Notes: generated by a model from the letters alone, not told the origin. A stretch of DNA of 64,000 nucleotides from an uncultured Lachnospiraceae bacterium (GCA_944381615.1 CALWLT010000008.1:143351-207350), one strand, 5' to 3'. Shown: positions 1-9,131, counted from the stretch's first letter. Made by a program: numbers and translations.

Positions 1-237
1 CTGGCGGCGGAAGAGCGTAATTTATCTGGCATGAAGCGGATTGCAGGGGGAGATCCGGAGCGAAAAATGTTCCGGCTTCTGGATTTTTCCGACCGGCCCC
101 GCAATATTGCGGATCCGTGGTATACCGGAGATTTTGATACGGCGTACTGCGAGATCCGGGAAGGCTGCGAAGCGTTTTTACATTATCTGAAGCAACAGGG
201 AATCTGCAAAGAAAAGGCCGCGCCGGACGGGCAGTAG
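1..237 (+). CDS. Low-molecular-weight protein-tyrosine phosphatase, C-terminal part (5' end outside window)
   Basis: The frame is open from base 1 to the TAG at 235-237, giving 78 residues of a truncated gene. The segment with GGDPERK, then LLDFSDRP, then DPWYTGDFDTAY matches the C-terminal third of low-molecular-weight protein-tyrosine phosphatases; the DPWYTGDF stretch carries the family's general-acid Asp. The N-terminal P-loop (CxxxxxR) lies upstream of the window, so activity cannot be judged. These enzymes remove phosphate from tyrosine in cytosolic proteins and often act in exopolysaccharide control. An ATG at 31 exists but is internal, because homology continues before it. Confidence 0.82.
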   Translation: MAAEERNLSGMKRIAGGDPERKMFRLLDFSDRPRNIADPWYTGDFDTAYCEIREGCEAFLHYLKQQGICKEKAAPDGQ

Positions 238-663
238 CGGGATAAAAAGGAGGAGGGGAGCCGCCGGGAATGGGGTTCCCGGCAGTTCCCCGAAAGGTAT
301 GAAAAAGTATATTGTGAAAGGTTTATCGCCTTGTCGATGATTACTATACCTGAAAAATGTGATAAAAGTATGTTTGGATTGTGAATAAAAAGTGAAATCA
401 GAACAGAAGAACGGGCCTGCCAGTGGCGACCGGACAGACCCGCATAGGTAGGAATATATTGACAGGTTTATTATAACAAAAGAAGCAGAAAAATGCAATA
501 TATTTCATCAAAAATCAGAGAAAAAGTGATAAAATCAAAGAGATGACTCCCGATTCCTGTTTTTCATCCGGAATTTATTGGGGAGACGGAATATCTTGTC
601 CGTTTTTGGATAGGATTGTCGATAAAGAAATTTGCGCTTTTGCAGAAATTTTTTGATTATTTC
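238..663. other. Gene-free AT-rich stretch with one hairpin
   Basis: About 425 bases without a convincing gene. A stem of 8 bp (263-270 with 276-283) follows the phosphatase stop by 26 bases but has no T-run, so it is at best a weak terminator. The rest is AT-rich compared with the genes around it. A TTGACA at 459-464 has no matching -10 box at proper distance. The short reading frames here lack ribosome binding sites. Confidence 0.4.
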
Positions 664-692
664 TTGCCAAATCTCGTTTCTCATAGTATAAT
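664..692 (+). promoter_or_regulatory. Promoter of tRNA-Val(GAC)
   Basis: TTGCCA (664-669), 17-base spacer, TATAAT (687-692). The tRNA starts 11 bases after the -10 box, a usual distance for a stable-RNA promoter. Confidence 0.8.
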
Positions 693-702
693 AAGAACCG
701 AT

Positions 703-775
703 GGAGATATAGCTCAGCTGGGAGAGCATTTGCTTGACGTGCAAAGGGTCGCAGGTTCGAGTCCTGTTGTCTCCA
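703..775 (+). tRNA. tRNA-Val(GAC)
   Basis: Full cloverleaf. The acceptor stem GGAGATA pairs with TGTCTCC, the D arm carries GCTC/GAGC, the anticodon stem TTTGC/GCAAA holds loop TTGACGT with anticodon GAC (reads GTC), and the T arm contains TTCGAGT. The discriminator base is A and CCA is not encoded. It has its own promoter upstream and a strong terminator downstream, so it is a single-gene unit. Confidence 0.95.
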
Positions 776-782
776 GTTTCTT

Positions 783-828
783 AAAACCCTTGAAAAATCA
801 GGAAAAACCTTGATTTTTCAAGGGTTTT
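783..828 (+). terminator. Rho-independent terminator of tRNA-Val(GAC)
   Basis: A perfect 18-bp stem (783-800 with 811-828) around a 10-base loop. The outer end is AAAA/TTTT, so the stem runs into its own T-tract and could work in both directions. Confidence 0.9.
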
Positions 829-959
829 CGATGTTTTTGAGTGCCGGTCCTGAGCCAGTCCTGAGCCTGCCTTCCGGGGACTTTTCAGGGCTGCTTTTTC
901 ATGTTATGATAAGAGAGGTCTTGCGGCCGGGGACGCCGCGGAATGCGGAGAAGCGTCAG

Positions 960-997
960 AAAAAATCCTGCCGGACCGGATTCCCGGTTCGGCAGGA
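960..997 (-). terminator. Rho-independent terminator of tRNA-Val(CAC)
   Basis: A 14-bp stem (966-979 with 984-997, one G-T pair) with a four-base loop, followed on the minus strand by six T (complement of 960-965). It lies 10 bases after the minus-strand tRNA. Confidence 0.88.
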
Positions 998-1007
998 CTT
1001 CTGAGAG

Positions 1008-1081
1008 TGGAAGCAATGGGGCTCGAACCCATGACCTCTCGCGTGTGAGGCGAACGCTCATCCCGGCTGAGCTATGCTTCC
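1008..1081 (-). tRNA. tRNA-Val(CAC)
   Basis: Read on the minus strand. The acceptor GGAAGCA pairs with TGCTTCC, anticodon stem TTCGC/GCGAG encloses loop CTCACAC with anticodon CAC (reads GTG), and the T arm has TTCGAGC. The discriminator is A and CCA is not encoded. It converges on the tRNA-Val(GAC) gene, with terminators for both between them. Confidence 0.94.
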
Positions 1082-1091
1082 TTACGGTACT

Positions 1092-1119
1092 ATTGTAGCA
1101 CATTTATGCGAAAAAACAA
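1092..1119 (-). promoter_or_regulatory. Promoter of tRNA-Val(CAC)
   Basis: On the minus strand TTGTTT (1114-1119), 16-base spacer, TACAAT (1092-1097). The tRNA begins 10 bases after the -10 box. Confidence 0.6.
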
Positions 1120-1192
1120 GAAGAAAAATAAGAAAATCAGAAAAACGGAAAAAGCAGAAAACAGAAGATAAAAAAGGACGGGGGAAAAGAGG

Positions 1193-2362
1193 ATGGAATC
1201 ATTTGTCTATGAAAACGCGACCCGCGTGTATTTTGGCAGAGGATGCGTGGGAGCTTCGCTGGAAGAGGCGGTACGCGGACTGGGAAAAACGGTGCTGTTA
1301 GCTTACGGCGGCGGCTCGATTAAGAAAAACGGGATTTACGGCGAGGTAACGGGGATCCTGAAAAAAGCGGGGAAAGAGATTGTCGATTTTCCCGGAATTA
1401 TGCCTAATCCGACCTGGCGCAAAGTCCAGGAAGGGAAGCGGGCGGTAAAGGAGCACGGCGTGGACTTTATTCTGGGAGTCGGCGGCGGTTCGGTCATGGA
1501 CTGCTGCAAGGCGATTTCCATGGCGGCGGCCACGGAGCGCGACGTGTGGGAAGAGTACTGGATTCGGAAGGGAGTTGTGGATTTTGAGCCGGTACCGGTC
1601 GGGCTGATCGTGACGGTAGTCGGAACCGGGAGTGAGGTCAACGGAGAAGGCGTGATCACGAACGAGGAGCAGAAAATCAAGACGAGCCGGAATTATCCGC
1701 GCTGCAACGCCCGTTTTGCCATGCTGGATCCGGTTTATACGTATACGGTTTCGCCGCAGCAGACGGCGGCGGGCGGGTTTGATATGCTCAGCCATGTGAT
1801 GGAGACGTATTTCAGCGGGCCGGACGACGGCAACATTTCAGATGCGGTATCGGAGGCGCTGATGCGCACGATCATCCGGAACCTTCCGGTGGCAATCCGG
1901 GAGCCGGAAAATTATGAGGCCCGGAGCAATCTGATGTGGGCGTCTTCCATGGCGGAGATCGGGATCATCAAGCTGGGGAAGCGCTGTGATTTTGAGGCGC
2001 ACATGATCGAACATCAGATGGGAGCGTTTACAGACTGTAATCACGGGATGGGGCTGGCGGTCATCCATCCGGCCTATTACCGGCGTATCTGCCGCGACGG
2101 GCTGGCGAAATTTGCGGCGTTTGCCGAACGGGTCTGGGAAATTCCGGCGCAGGGAAAGACGCAGGAGGAGCTGGCTTTGGCCGGAATCGACGCGCTGGAA
2201 GCGTTTATCCGATCGATCGGGCTGCCCGCAACGCTGCGGGAGCTGGGGATCACGGACCGCTCGCTTTTAAAGCCCATCGCCGATTCCTGCCTGATCAATG
2301 AGGGGGGATACCGGGCGCTGACGCACGGGGAGATCCTGGAGATCCTGGAAGAATGCTACTGA
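1193..2362 (+). CDS. Iron-containing alcohol dehydrogenase, BdhA/YqhD type
   Basis: A 389-residue group III (iron) alcohol dehydrogenase, closest in pattern to the NAD(P)H-dependent butanol dehydrogenase BdhA and to YqhD; it reduces aldehydes such as butyraldehyde to alcohols in the cytosol. The nucleotide-binding segment has YGGGS (38-42) and GVGGGS (95-100). The four metal ligands are in place as Asp197, His201, His270 and His284, with the 4-69-14 spacing of YqhD. GTGSE (144-148) is intact. The GGGGG run 8-12 bases before the ATG is the likely ribosome binding site. The ArsR-family regulator follows 91 bases later on the same strand. The exact substrate cannot be read from sequence. Confidence 0.88.
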   Translation: MESFVYENATRVYFGRGCVGASLEEAVRGLGKTVLLAYGGGSIKKNGIYGEVTGILKKAGKEIVDFPGIMPNPTWRKVQEGKRAVKEHGVDFILGVGGGSVMDCCKAISMAAATERDVWEEYWIRKGVVDFEPVPVGLIVTVVGTGSEVNGEGVITNEEQKIKTSRNYPRCNARFAMLDPVYTYTVSPQQTAAGGFDMLSHVMETYFSGPDDGNISDAVSEALMRTIIRNLPVAIREPENYEARSNLMWASSMAEIGIIKLGKRCDFEAHMIEHQMGAFTDCNHGMGLAVIHPAYYRRICRDGLAKFAAFAERVWEIPAQGKTQEELALAGIDALEAFIRSIGLPATLRELGITDRSLLKPIADSCLINEGGYRALTHGEILEILEECY

Positions 2363-2453
2363 GATCTGGCAGAGAGAAGAAAGGGCGCGAGGCCGCGCAG
2401 GGTGTTTGATATGTTTGGAGGCCGCGGCCCGGAGATGAGGGGGGAGCTGTATT

Positions 2454-2834
2454 TTGCAGAGAGACAGGAGACAGATGGAGCAGGAAGAGATAGAGTGCTG
2501 CGAGGATTTTCAGGTGCATGACGAGGTGGTGCAGGCGGTGCGCGGGCATATGCCGGACGAGGGGGAACTCTGCGATCTGGCGGAGCTTTTCAAGGTGTTT
2601 GGCGATTCGACGCGGATTCGGATTTTATGCGTCTTGTCAGAATCAGAACTCTGTGTCTGCGATATCGCGCAGCTGCTTGGCATGACGCAGTCCGCGATTT
2701 CCCATCAGCTGCGTATTCTGAAGCAGTTTCGCCTGATCAAAAACAGGCGGGAGGGGAAATCGGTGTTCTATTCTCTGGCGGACGCGCATGTGCACCGGAT
2801 GATCGGGCAGGGCCTGGAGCATATCCGCGAATAG
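2454..2834 (+). CDS. ArsR/SmtB-family metal sensor, CadC-like
   Basis: A 126-residue winged-helix repressor. The ELCVC motif places Cys67 and Cys69 as in the CadC alpha-3 metal site, with Cys15 and Cys16 as possible N-terminal partners. The C-terminal helix carries Asp110, His112, His123 and Glu126, whose spacing (+2, +13, +16) equals the SmtB/CadC alpha-5 zinc site. The recognition helix is about residues 79-90. Start choice: TTG at 2454 has an AGGGGGGAG site seven bases upstream; an in-frame ATG at 2475 with AGGAG is an alternative giving a CadC-like length. No metal efflux pump is next to it, so the target is unknown. Confidence 0.87.
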   Translation: MQRDRRQMEQEEIECCEDFQVHDEVVQAVRGHMPDEGELCDLAELFKVFGDSTRIRILCVLSESELCVCDIAQLLGMTQSAISHQLRILKQFRLIKNRREGKSVFYSLADAHVHRMIGQGLEHIRE

Positions 2835-2903
2835 TAATACCGGAAAGAAAGGAACCGAGGAAGCAGGTCATATAAAAAAGAATTGGATAAAAGCAGTCAG
2901 ATC

Positions 2904-2940
2904 AAAAACGGGCCGCCGGAATTTCCGGCAGCCCGTTTGA
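2904..2940. terminator. Shared bidirectional terminator between convergent genes
   Basis: A stem of 15 bp with one C/A mismatch (2906-2920 with 2924-2938) and a three-base loop. T-rich sequence follows on the minus strand (complement of 2904-2908) and a shorter one on the plus strand. It serves the sensor gene from the left and the CoA-transferase from the right. Confidence 0.8.
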
Positions 2941-2970
2941 TATTGGCACGTTTTTTCAGAATGCACCGGC

Positions 2971-4311
2971 TCAGATTTTGTTGCTCCGTCTCCAGATGTG
3001 CATCTTCTCAGCCTCGCGGATCAGCTCGTCGCGGAACTGCGGGTGGGCGACGGAGATGATGGCCTCGCATCTCTGCCAGGTGGAAAGGCCCTTGATGTTG
3101 ACCTTGCCGTACTCCGTGACCAGATAGTGGAGGTTGGTGCGGGTGTCGGTTACGATGGATCCGGGATTTAAGGTCGGCAGGATCCGGGATTTCAGCTGGC
3201 CGTCTTTGGTCTTAAACGTGGAAGAGCAGCAGATGAAGCTCTTTCCTCCTTTGGAGAGATAGGCGCCCAGCACGAAGTCGAGCTGTCCGCCGGCCCCGCT
3301 GATGTGCTTGATTCCGGCAGATTCGGCGTTGACCTGCCCGAACAGATCCACGTCGACGGCATTATTAATAGAAATAAAATTGTCGAGGGCGGAAATGGTG
3401 CGCACGTCGTTGGTGTAGTTGACGGGGGCGCTCATGCAGGCCGGGTTGTTGTTGAGGTAGTCGTAAAGCTTTTTGGTGCCTGCGCCGAAGGCGTATACCT
3501 GGCGGCCCTTGTCGAGGTTCTTGTGCGCGCCGGTAATCTTGCCTGCCGCGGCAATGTCTACGAACGCGTCCACGTACATTTCCGTGTGAACGCCCAGATC
3601 CTTCAGATCGGATTTGGCGATCAGGGAGCCGACCGCGTTGGGCATGCCGCCGATTCCCAGCTGCAGGCAGGCGCCGTCCGGGATCTCCTCCACGATCAGG
3701 CGGGCCACCGCCTCGTCGACTTCCGTGGCGGGCGCGCCGCCCATCTCGCCGATGGGGGGATTGGATCCCTCCACGATCATGTCAACCTGGGAAATGTGGA
3801 CGCCGTTTTCAAAGCCGCCCAGGCAGACCGGCATGTTCTCGTTGACCTCGACAATGATCGTTTTCGCCGTCTCGCAGCAGGCAGACAGATGCGAAGCGTT
3901 GGGGCCGAAGTTGAAATAGCCGTGCTCGTCCATGGGAGCGACCTGGAAAACAGCCACGTCCGGCTTGCAGGGAAGGTCGCGGTAGTAGCGCGGAAGCTCG
4001 GAATAGCGGATGGGGGCATAGTAGCAGAAGCCCTGTGCGATGGCCTTGCGCTCGATGCCGCTCATATGCCAGGAGTTCCAGCAGAAATGCTCGGCCGGGT
4101 TTTCGATCTTGAAAATCTCCGGTACCCACAGAAGGATGCCGCCCCGGAATTTGACGTCGGTCAGCTCCGGCAGCCGTTTTGCCAGCGCGGCGTCTACGGC
4201 CACAGGCGTGGCGGTCGTCCAGGCATAGTCGACCCAGTCTCCGGATTTAACCACGCCGGCGGCGGTTTCGGCCGATACCAGCTTTTCTTGGTACATTTTC
4301 TTATAATCCAT
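2971..4311 (-). CDS. but: Butyryl-CoA:acetate CoA-transferase (acetyl-CoA hydrolase/transferase family)
   Basis: A 446-residue family I CoA-transferase that moves CoA from butyryl-CoA to acetate, the last step of butyrate formation in many gut Clostridia. GIGGMPN (219-225) forms the glycine loop and Glu244 in HTEM is the expected glutamate that takes the CoA thioester. Long stretches such as [15 protein letters not shown] and [13 protein letters not shown] are typical of the But group. The closely related 4-hydroxybutyrate CoA-transferases share these motifs, so the call also rests on the divergent butyrate operon. The ATG at 4311 is preferred: AGGGTGA lies five bases upstream and homologues begin here. 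A GTG at 4320 would add three residues. Confidence 0.88.
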   Translation of the reverse strand: MDYKKMYQEKLVSAETAAGVVKSGDWVDYAWTTATPVAVDAALAKRLPELTDVKFRGGILLWVPEIFKIENPAEHFCWNSWHMSGIERKAIAQGFCYYAPIRYSELPRYYRDLPCKPDVAVFQVAPMDEHGYFNFGPNASHLSACCETAKTIIVEVNENMPVCLGGFENGVHISQVDMIVEGSNPPIGEMGGAPATEVDEAVARLIVEEIPDGACLQLGIGGMPNAVGSLIAKSDLKDLGVHTEMYVDAFVDIAAAGKITGAHKNLDKGRQVYAFGAGTKKLYDYLNNNPACMSAPVNYTNDVRTISALDNFISINNAVDVDLFGQVNAESAGIKHISGAGGQLDFVLGAYLSKGGKSFICCSSTFKTKDGQLKSRILPTLNPGSIVTDTRTNLHYLVTEYGKVNIKGLSTWQRCEAIISVAHPQFRDELIREAEKMHIWRRSNKI

Positions 4312-4348
4312 ATCAGTCACCCTGTCCTTTAAGATTTTTCGTGCTTTA

Positions 4349-4377
4349 AGTGTAGCATTTCAGGGATTTCTTGTCAA
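4349..4377 (-). promoter_or_regulatory. Promoter of the CoA-transferase gene
   Basis: On the minus strand TTGACA (4372-4377), 17-base spacer, TACACT (4349-4354). The start codon follows within about 35 bases, so the leader is short. Confidence 0.82.
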
Positions 4378-4678
4378 CGCGGACGCCTGCCCGGCCGCCG
4401 TCTGAGCGGACGGTTTACGGGCCGGATCCGCCCTCTTATTCTTTTTTGAAAATAGGAATATAAAGAGATGCAAATAAGTTCCCGGACGGGATTGTCTAAA
4501 AATTCACATACAAAAAGAGAAGTTGGGAAATATGTAAAAAGCGGCCGCGTAAAAGAGGGGGAAAACGCGGGATTCTTTGTGCAGAATTGATAATTTTGAC
4601 AAAAAAGCAGAAAAAAAGTGCGCCGGACGGGGGCAAAAGAGGGACTCATAAAAACTTTATAAAACTATTGATAAATAT
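4378..4678. other. Gene-free divergent regulatory region
   Basis: About 300 bases between the outward-facing promoters of the CoA-transferase and the thiolase operon. It is AT-rich and contains runs of A and T but no reading frame with a ribosome binding site. No operator could be identified by eye. Confidence 0.5.
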
Positions 4679-4707
4679 TTGACAGAAGTACGCCGGAGTG
4701 TTAAGAT
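4679..4707 (+). promoter_or_regulatory. Promoter of the butyrate operon
   Basis: TTGACA (4679-4684), 17-base spacer, TAAGAT (4702-4707). Transcription would start near 4714, leaving an 85-base leader with a TCAATCAATCAATCG run at about 4718-4732, and AAGGAGG at 4786-4792 in front of the thiolase ATG. Confidence 0.85.
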
Positions 4708-4800
4708 AAAGTTACTATCAATCAATCAATCGTAACTGTCGACCAGTTTTTATGCAGTTGTTTTATTTACGCGGACAGTCATTTTAAGGAGGAAACCAGA

Positions 4801-5985
4801 ATGTCCAAAAAAGTCGTAATAGCAAGTGCATGCCGTACCGCCATCGGCACCATGGGCGGCCAGCTCAGCACAGTGCCAGCAGCTGAGCTGGGCGCGGCCG
4901 TTATCAAGGAAGCGCTCAAGAGAGCAGGCGTCGCCCCGGAGCAGGTGGATCACGTTTACATGGGCTGTGTAATCCAGGCCGGCCTTGGTCAGAACGTGGC
5001 TCGACAGATGTCCATCAAAGCGGGTCTCCCGGTAGAAGTGCCGGCGGTAACCCTCAACGTTGTCTGCGGATCCGGACTGAACTGCGTGAATGCAGCGGCC
5101 CAGATGATTCTCGCGGGCGATGCGGACATCGTCGTAGCGGGCGGTGCGGAGAACATGTCTTCTGCTCCTTACGCTTTAATGAATGCGCGCTTCGGCTACC
5201 GCATGGGGAATGCTCCGATGATTGACACCATGGTAAATGACGCTCTGTGGGATGCGTTCAACAACTACCATATGGGCATGACCGCGGAGAACATCTGCGA
5301 CCAGTGGAACATCACGAGAGAAGAGCTCGACGAGTTTGCGCTTGCCAGCCAGCAGAAGGCGTGCGCAGCCCTCGAGTCCGGACGTTTCAAAGACGAGATT
5401 CTTCCGATTGAAGTGAAGAAGAAAAAAGAGACGGTCATCGTCGATACCGACGAAGGCCCGCGTCCGGGAAGCAGCATGGAAGTCCTGGCGAAACTGCGCC
5501 CCGCTTTCAAGAAAGACGGCGGCCGGGTAACGGCAGGCAACTCCTCGGCGATCAACGACGGCGCGGCTGCGCTTGTTGTGATGAGCGAGGAGAAGGCGAA
5601 CGAGCTGGGCATCAAACCGATGGCAACCTGGGTAGCCGGCGCTCTTGGCGGCGTTGACCCCAGCATCATGGGAATCGGCCCGGTAGCGGCGACCAGAAAA
5701 GTACTTGCAAAGACAGGCCTGAAGATGGAAGACTTCGATCTGATCGAAGCAAACGAAGCATTCGCGGCTCAGTCCATCGCGGTGGCCCGCGAGCTTGGCT
5801 TCAACAAGGAGATCCTGAACGTGAACGGCGGCGCGATCGCGCTTGGCCATCCGGTCGGAGCCTCCGGAGCCCGTATCCTGACGACCCTGTTATATGAGAT
5901 GCAGAAACGCGACGCGAAGAGAGGCCTTGCGACTCTGTGCATCGGCGGCGGCATGGGATGCGCCACCATCGTAGAGAGAGCGTAA
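4801..5985 (+). CDS. thlA: Acetyl-CoA C-acetyltransferase (thiolase)
   Basis: A 394-residue biosynthetic thiolase that condenses two acetyl-CoA to acetoacetyl-CoA, opening the butyrate pathway. All three catalytic residues are visible: Cys89 in NVVCGSG takes the acetyl group, His350 in GHPVGASG and Cys380 in CIGGGMG act as bases. Length matches clostridial ThlA. The start has an AAGGAGG site eight bases upstream. It is the first gene of thl-crt-hbd-bcd-etfB-etfA, all on the same strand, with a strong promoter in front. A long hairpin follows the stop, which may separate its mRNA level from that of crt. Confidence 0.95.
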   Translation: MSKKVVIASACRTAIGTMGGQLSTVPAAELGAAVIKEALKRAGVAPEQVDHVYMGCVIQAGLGQNVARQMSIKAGLPVEVPAVTLNVVCGSGLNCVNAAAQMILAGDADIVVAGGAENMSSAPYALMNARFGYRMGNAPMIDTMVNDALWDAFNNYHMGMTAENICDQWNITREELDEFALASQQKACAALESGRFKDEILPIEVKKKKETVIVDTDEGPRPGSSMEVLAKLRPAFKKDGGRVTAGNSSAINDGAAALVVMSEEKANELGIKPMATWVAGALGGVDPSIMGIGPVAATRKVLAKTGLKMEDFDLIEANEAFAAQSIAVARELGFNKEILNVNGGAIALGHPVGASGARILTTLLYEMQKRDAKRGLATLCIGGGMGCATIVERA

Positions 5986-6004
5986 GACGTAAAAAGAAAG
6001 AGAA

Positions 6005-6046
6005 CCGGAGTGCGGGAGAGAGAAAGTTTCTCTCTGCCCGCTCCGG
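6005..6046 (+). other. Intergenic hairpin between thiolase and crotonase genes
   Basis: CCGGAG (6005-6010) pairs with CTCCGG (6041-6046), and the inner arms continue imperfectly to an AAA/TTT tip. The sequence after it is CTGTTTCTGG, a poor T-tract, so partial termination or an mRNA-stabilising role is more likely than full stop of transcription. Confidence 0.5.
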
Positions 6047-6103
6047 CTGTTTCTGGTTCTGCGCGCTTTGCGCATTTCATTTGAAAGTCAGGAGGGGATT
6101 GCG

Positions 6104-6880
6104 ATGGGATACGTAGACTACGCGGCAGAGGGCCATGTGGGGATTATCACGATTAACCGCCCGAAGGCCTTAAACGCGTTGAACGAGGATGTCCTGCGGG
6201 ACATCGAGACGGCGTTTGACGCCGTGGACTGCTCGGAGATCCGGGCGGTAATTGTGACCGGCGCGGGGGAGAAATCCTTTGTGGCGGGGGCCGATATCGC
6301 GGCCATGAGCACAATGACGAAAGAGCAGGGAGAGCACTTTGGCAAATTCGGAAATGACATTTTCCGCAAGATTGAAACCTTTCCGGTTCCGGTTATCGCA
6401 GCCGTCAACGGGTTTGCCCTCGGCGGCGGAAACGAACTGGCCATGTGCTGCGACATCCGCATCTGCTCGGAGAACGCTGTATTCGGCCAGCCGGAAGCCG
6501 GGCTCGGGATCACGCCGGGCTTTGGCGGAACGCAGAGGCTGGCGCGGCTGATCGGCCCCGGCAAGGCCAAGGAGATGGTGTACGGCGCCCGCAATATCAA
6601 GGCGGACGAGGCGTACCGGGTTGGCCTGGTCAACGCGGTTTATCCGCAGGAGGAGCTGATGGCGGCGGCCATGAAGCTGGCGCAGACGATCGCGAAGAAT
6701 GCGCCGATCGCGGTCCGCAACTGCAAGAAGGCCATCAACGAGGGCCTGGAAGTGGAGATGGACCGGGCGATTGAGATCGAGGAGAAGCTGTTCGGGGACT
6801 GCTTTGAGACGCAGGATCAGAAGGACGGCATGACGGCGTTTCTCGAGAAACGGAAAGTAGAGGCCTTCCACAACCGGTAG
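6104..6880 (+). CDS. crt: 3-hydroxybutyryl-CoA dehydratase (crotonase)
   Basis: A 258-residue enoyl-CoA hydratase/isomerase family enzyme that removes water from 3-hydroxybutyryl-CoA to give crotonyl-CoA. The two catalytic glutamates are Glu111 (in GGGNELAM) and Glu131 (in GQPEAGLG), and GADIAAM (62-68) plus ALGGGNE (105-111) form the oxyanion hole. The start at 6104 has AGGAGGGG just upstream; an earlier in-frame ATG at 6068 lacks such a site. The gene order thl-crt-hbd-bcd supports the butyrate assignment over fatty-acid breakdown. Confidence 0.93.
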   Translation: MGYVDYAAEGHVGIITINRPKALNALNEDVLRDIETAFDAVDCSEIRAVIVTGAGEKSFVAGADIAAMSTMTKEQGEHFGKFGNDIFRKIETFPVPVIAAVNGFALGGGNELAMCCDIRICSENAVFGQPEAGLGITPGFGGTQRLARLIGPGKAKEMVYGARNIKADEAYRVGLVNAVYPQEELMAAAMKLAQTIAKNAPIAVRNCKKAINEGLEVEMDRAIEIEEKLFGDCFETQDQKDGMTAFLEKRKVEAFHNR

Positions 6881-6979
6881 GAAGAGACCGGCCCGGAAGA
6901 CGGGCGGAGAAGGCGGGCGTTTCCGGCCGCAGAGGGCGGGGCGCAGAGAAAAAAGGATGAAAAATCAGGAGGATATGTC

Positions 6980-7816
6980 ATGAAAGTAGGAGTTATCGGT
7001 GCGGGAACCATGGGTTCCGGAATTGCTCAGGCGTTTGCTCAGGTAGAAGGCTACGAAGTATGCTTATGCGATATTAATGAAGAGTTTGCGGCGAACGGCA
7101 AGAAGAGAATTGCCGGCGCTCTGAACAAGAGAGTTGCGAAGGGCAAGATGTCGCAGGAGGCGGCTGATCAGGTTCTCAATAAGATCCAGACCGGCGTCAA
7201 GACGATCTGCGGAGACTGCGATCTGGTCATCGAGGCCGCGATCGAGAATCTGGAGATCAAGAAGCAGACCTTCCGTGAGCTTGCCGGAATCTGCAAGCCG
7301 GAGTGCCTGTTTGCCACCAATACGTCTTCCCTTTCCATTACGGCCATCGGCGCGGGACTTGACCGCCCCGTTATCGGTATGCACTTCTTCAACCCGGCTC
7401 CGACCATGAAGCTGGTAGAGGTAATTGCCGGCTTGAATACGCCGGAGGACGTAGTGACGAAGATTCAGGAGATCTCCGAGAACATCGGCAAGGTTCCGGT
7501 GCGTGTGGAGGAAGCGGCCGGTTTCGTAGTAAACCGCATCCTGGTTCCGATGATCAATGAGGCAATCGGCATTTACGCGGAGAACGAGGCGTCGGCAGAG
7601 GCCATCGACACCGCGATGAAGCTGGGCGCCAATCATCCCATGGGGCCGCTGGAACTGGGCGATCTGATCGGCCTGGACGTAGTGCTTGCCATTATGGAAG
7701 TGCTGCAGTCTGAGTCCGGCGATCCGAAGTACCGTCCGCATCAGCTGCTGAGAAAGATGGTTCGCGGCGGCAAGCTGGGACGCAAGACCGGAGAGGGATT
7801 CTACAAGTATAACTAA
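6980..7816 (+). CDS. hbd: 3-hydroxybutyryl-CoA dehydrogenase
   Basis: A 278-residue NAD(P)-dependent dehydrogenase that reduces acetoacetyl-CoA to (S)-3-hydroxybutyryl-CoA. The Rossmann motif GAGTMGSG is at residues 7-14. The catalytic HFFNP segment and the NRI motif before the C-terminal dimer domain are present. AGGAGG precedes the ATG. Its length is that of the single-function clostridial Hbd. It sits between crt and bcd in the operon although it acts before crt. Confidence 0.94.
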   Translation: MKVGVIGAGTMGSGIAQAFAQVEGYEVCLCDINEEFAANGKKRIAGALNKRVAKGKMSQEAADQVLNKIQTGVKTICGDCDLVIEAAIENLEIKKQTFRELAGICKPECLFATNTSSLSITAIGAGLDRPVIGMHFFNPAPTMKLVEVIAGLNTPEDVVTKIQEISENIGKVPVRVEEAAGFVVNRILVPMINEAIGIYAENEASAEAIDTAMKLGANHPMGPLELGDLIGLDVVLAIMEVLQSESGDPKYRPHQLLRKMVRGGKLGRKTGEGFYKYN

Positions 7817-7842
7817 TGTAACGGTATTTTAAGGACCGCAGC

Positions 7843-7866
7843 AGGCGGCCCTCCGGGGCCGCCTTT
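7843..7866 (+). other. Intergenic hairpin between hbd and bcd
   Basis: Nine perfect base pairs (7843-7851 with 7856-7864) closing a TCCG loop, followed by TT then AAGC. The T-tract is too short for a clear terminator, so it may protect the 3' end of the upstream mRNA. Confidence 0.45.
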
Positions 7867-7901
7867 AAGCGTTATATAAAAATGATGGAGGAAAGAGACA
7901 C

Positions 7902-9056
7902 ATGGATTTTACATTAAGTAAAGAGCATGAGATGGCGAGAAAGTTATTCCATGACTTCGCCGAGAAAGAGGTAAAGCCCCTGGCTCAGGAGGTTGATGAG
8001 ACAGAGCATTTCCCGAGAGAAACCGTTGAGAAGATGCAGAAACTTGGCTTCATGGGCATTCCGGTTCCCAAGGAGTACGGCGGCCAGGGCTGCGATCCGC
8101 TGACCTACGCGATGTGCGTGGAGGAGCTTTCCAAGGTTTGCGGAACGACCGGCGTTATCGTGTCCGCTCACACCTCCCTCTGCTGCGATCCGATTCAGAC
8201 CTTTGGTACGGAAGAGCAGAAGCAGAAATACCTGGTTCCGCTGGCAAAGGGCGAGAAGCTGGGTGCATTCGGCCTGACGGAGCCGGGCGCCGGTACGGAC
8301 GCTCAGGGCCAGCAGACGAAGGCGGTTCTGGAAGGAGACGAGTGGGTTCTGAACGGCTCCAAGATCTTCATTACCAACGGCAAGGAAGCTGATATTTACG
8401 TTATTATCGCGGTAACCGGAATGAAAGAGGACGCGAAGGGCAGAAAGAAGAAAGAGATCTCCGCATTCATCGTGGAAAAGGGAACGCCGGGCTTCTCCTT
8501 CGGTACGAAAGAGAAGAAGATGGGTATCCGCGGATCCGCGACCTATGAGCTGATTTTCACGGACTGCCGGATTCCGAAGGAAAACCTTCTGGGCCAGCAG
8601 GGTAAGGGCTTCCACATCGCCATGCACACCCTGGACGGCGGACGTATCGGAATCGCCGCACAGGCTCTGGGCCTTGCGGAAGGCGCGCTTGAGAGAACGG
8701 TTGATTATGTAAAAGAGAGAAAGCAGTTCGGACGCACGATCGGCCAGTTCCAGAACACGCAGTTCCAGCTTGCCGATATGGCGACGAAGGTAAAGGCGGC
8801 GCAGCTCCTTGTTTACAGAGCGGCTATGGCGAAGGCGACGCAGAAGTCCTATTCGGTAGAGGCGGCTATGGCCAAGCTGTGCGCGGCAGAGGTTGCCATG
8901 GAAGTAACCACCAAGGCAGTACAGCTTCACGGCGGTTACGGCTACACGAGAGAGTACGACGTAGAGCGTATGATGCGTGACGCCAAGATTACTGAGATCT
9001 ATGAGGGAACCTCCGAGGTTCAGAGAATGGTTATCTCCAGCGCTCTGCTGAAATAA
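7902..9056 (+). CDS. bcd: Butyryl-CoA dehydrogenase
   Basis: A 384-residue acyl-CoA dehydrogenase with FAD that reduces crotonyl-CoA to butyryl-CoA. The FAD/substrate motif FGLTEPGAGTD is near residue 125, and the catalytic base is Glu368 in YEGTSEV, equivalent to Glu367 of short-chain enzymes. etfB and etfA follow directly, which fits the Bcd-EtfAB complex that couples crotonyl-CoA reduction by NADH to ferredoxin reduction. GGAGG precedes the ATG by six to ten bases. Confidence 0.95.
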   Translation: MDFTLSKEHEMARKLFHDFAEKEVKPLAQEVDETEHFPRETVEKMQKLGFMGIPVPKEYGGQGCDPLTYAMCVEELSKVCGTTGVIVSAHTSLCCDPIQTFGTEEQKQKYLVPLAKGEKLGAFGLTEPGAGTDAQGQQTKAVLEGDEWVLNGSKIFITNGKEADIYVIIAVTGMKEDAKGRKKKEISAFIVEKGTPGFSFGTKEKKMGIRGSATYELIFTDCRIPKENLLGQQGKGFHIAMHTLDGGRIGIAAQALGLAEGALERTVDYVKERKQFGRTIGQFQNTQFQLADMATKVKAAQLLVYRAAMAKATQKSYSVEAAMAKLCAAEVAMEVTTKAVQLHGGYGYTREYDVERMMRDAKITEIYEGTSEVQRMVISSALLK

Positions 9057-9131
9057 CAGGTTCCGGTCCCAGGGGCCGGGAACAGCTCTTATTGTATAGC
9101 GAAAATAGAAAAAATAAGGAGTGAATATACC

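Noticed and set aside
616..813. Reading frame over tRNA-Val(GAC)
   Set aside because: Its protein contains IAQLGEHLLDVQRVAGSSPV, a translation of the tRNA itself and a known annotation artefact.
885..1103. Minus-strand reading frame over tRNA-Val(CAC)
   Set aside because: It translates the tRNA (SSAGMSVRLTRERSWVRAP) and has no ribosome binding site.
3304..4332. 342-codon plus-strand frame
   Set aside because: It is antisense to the CoA-transferase; no domain and no ribosome binding site.
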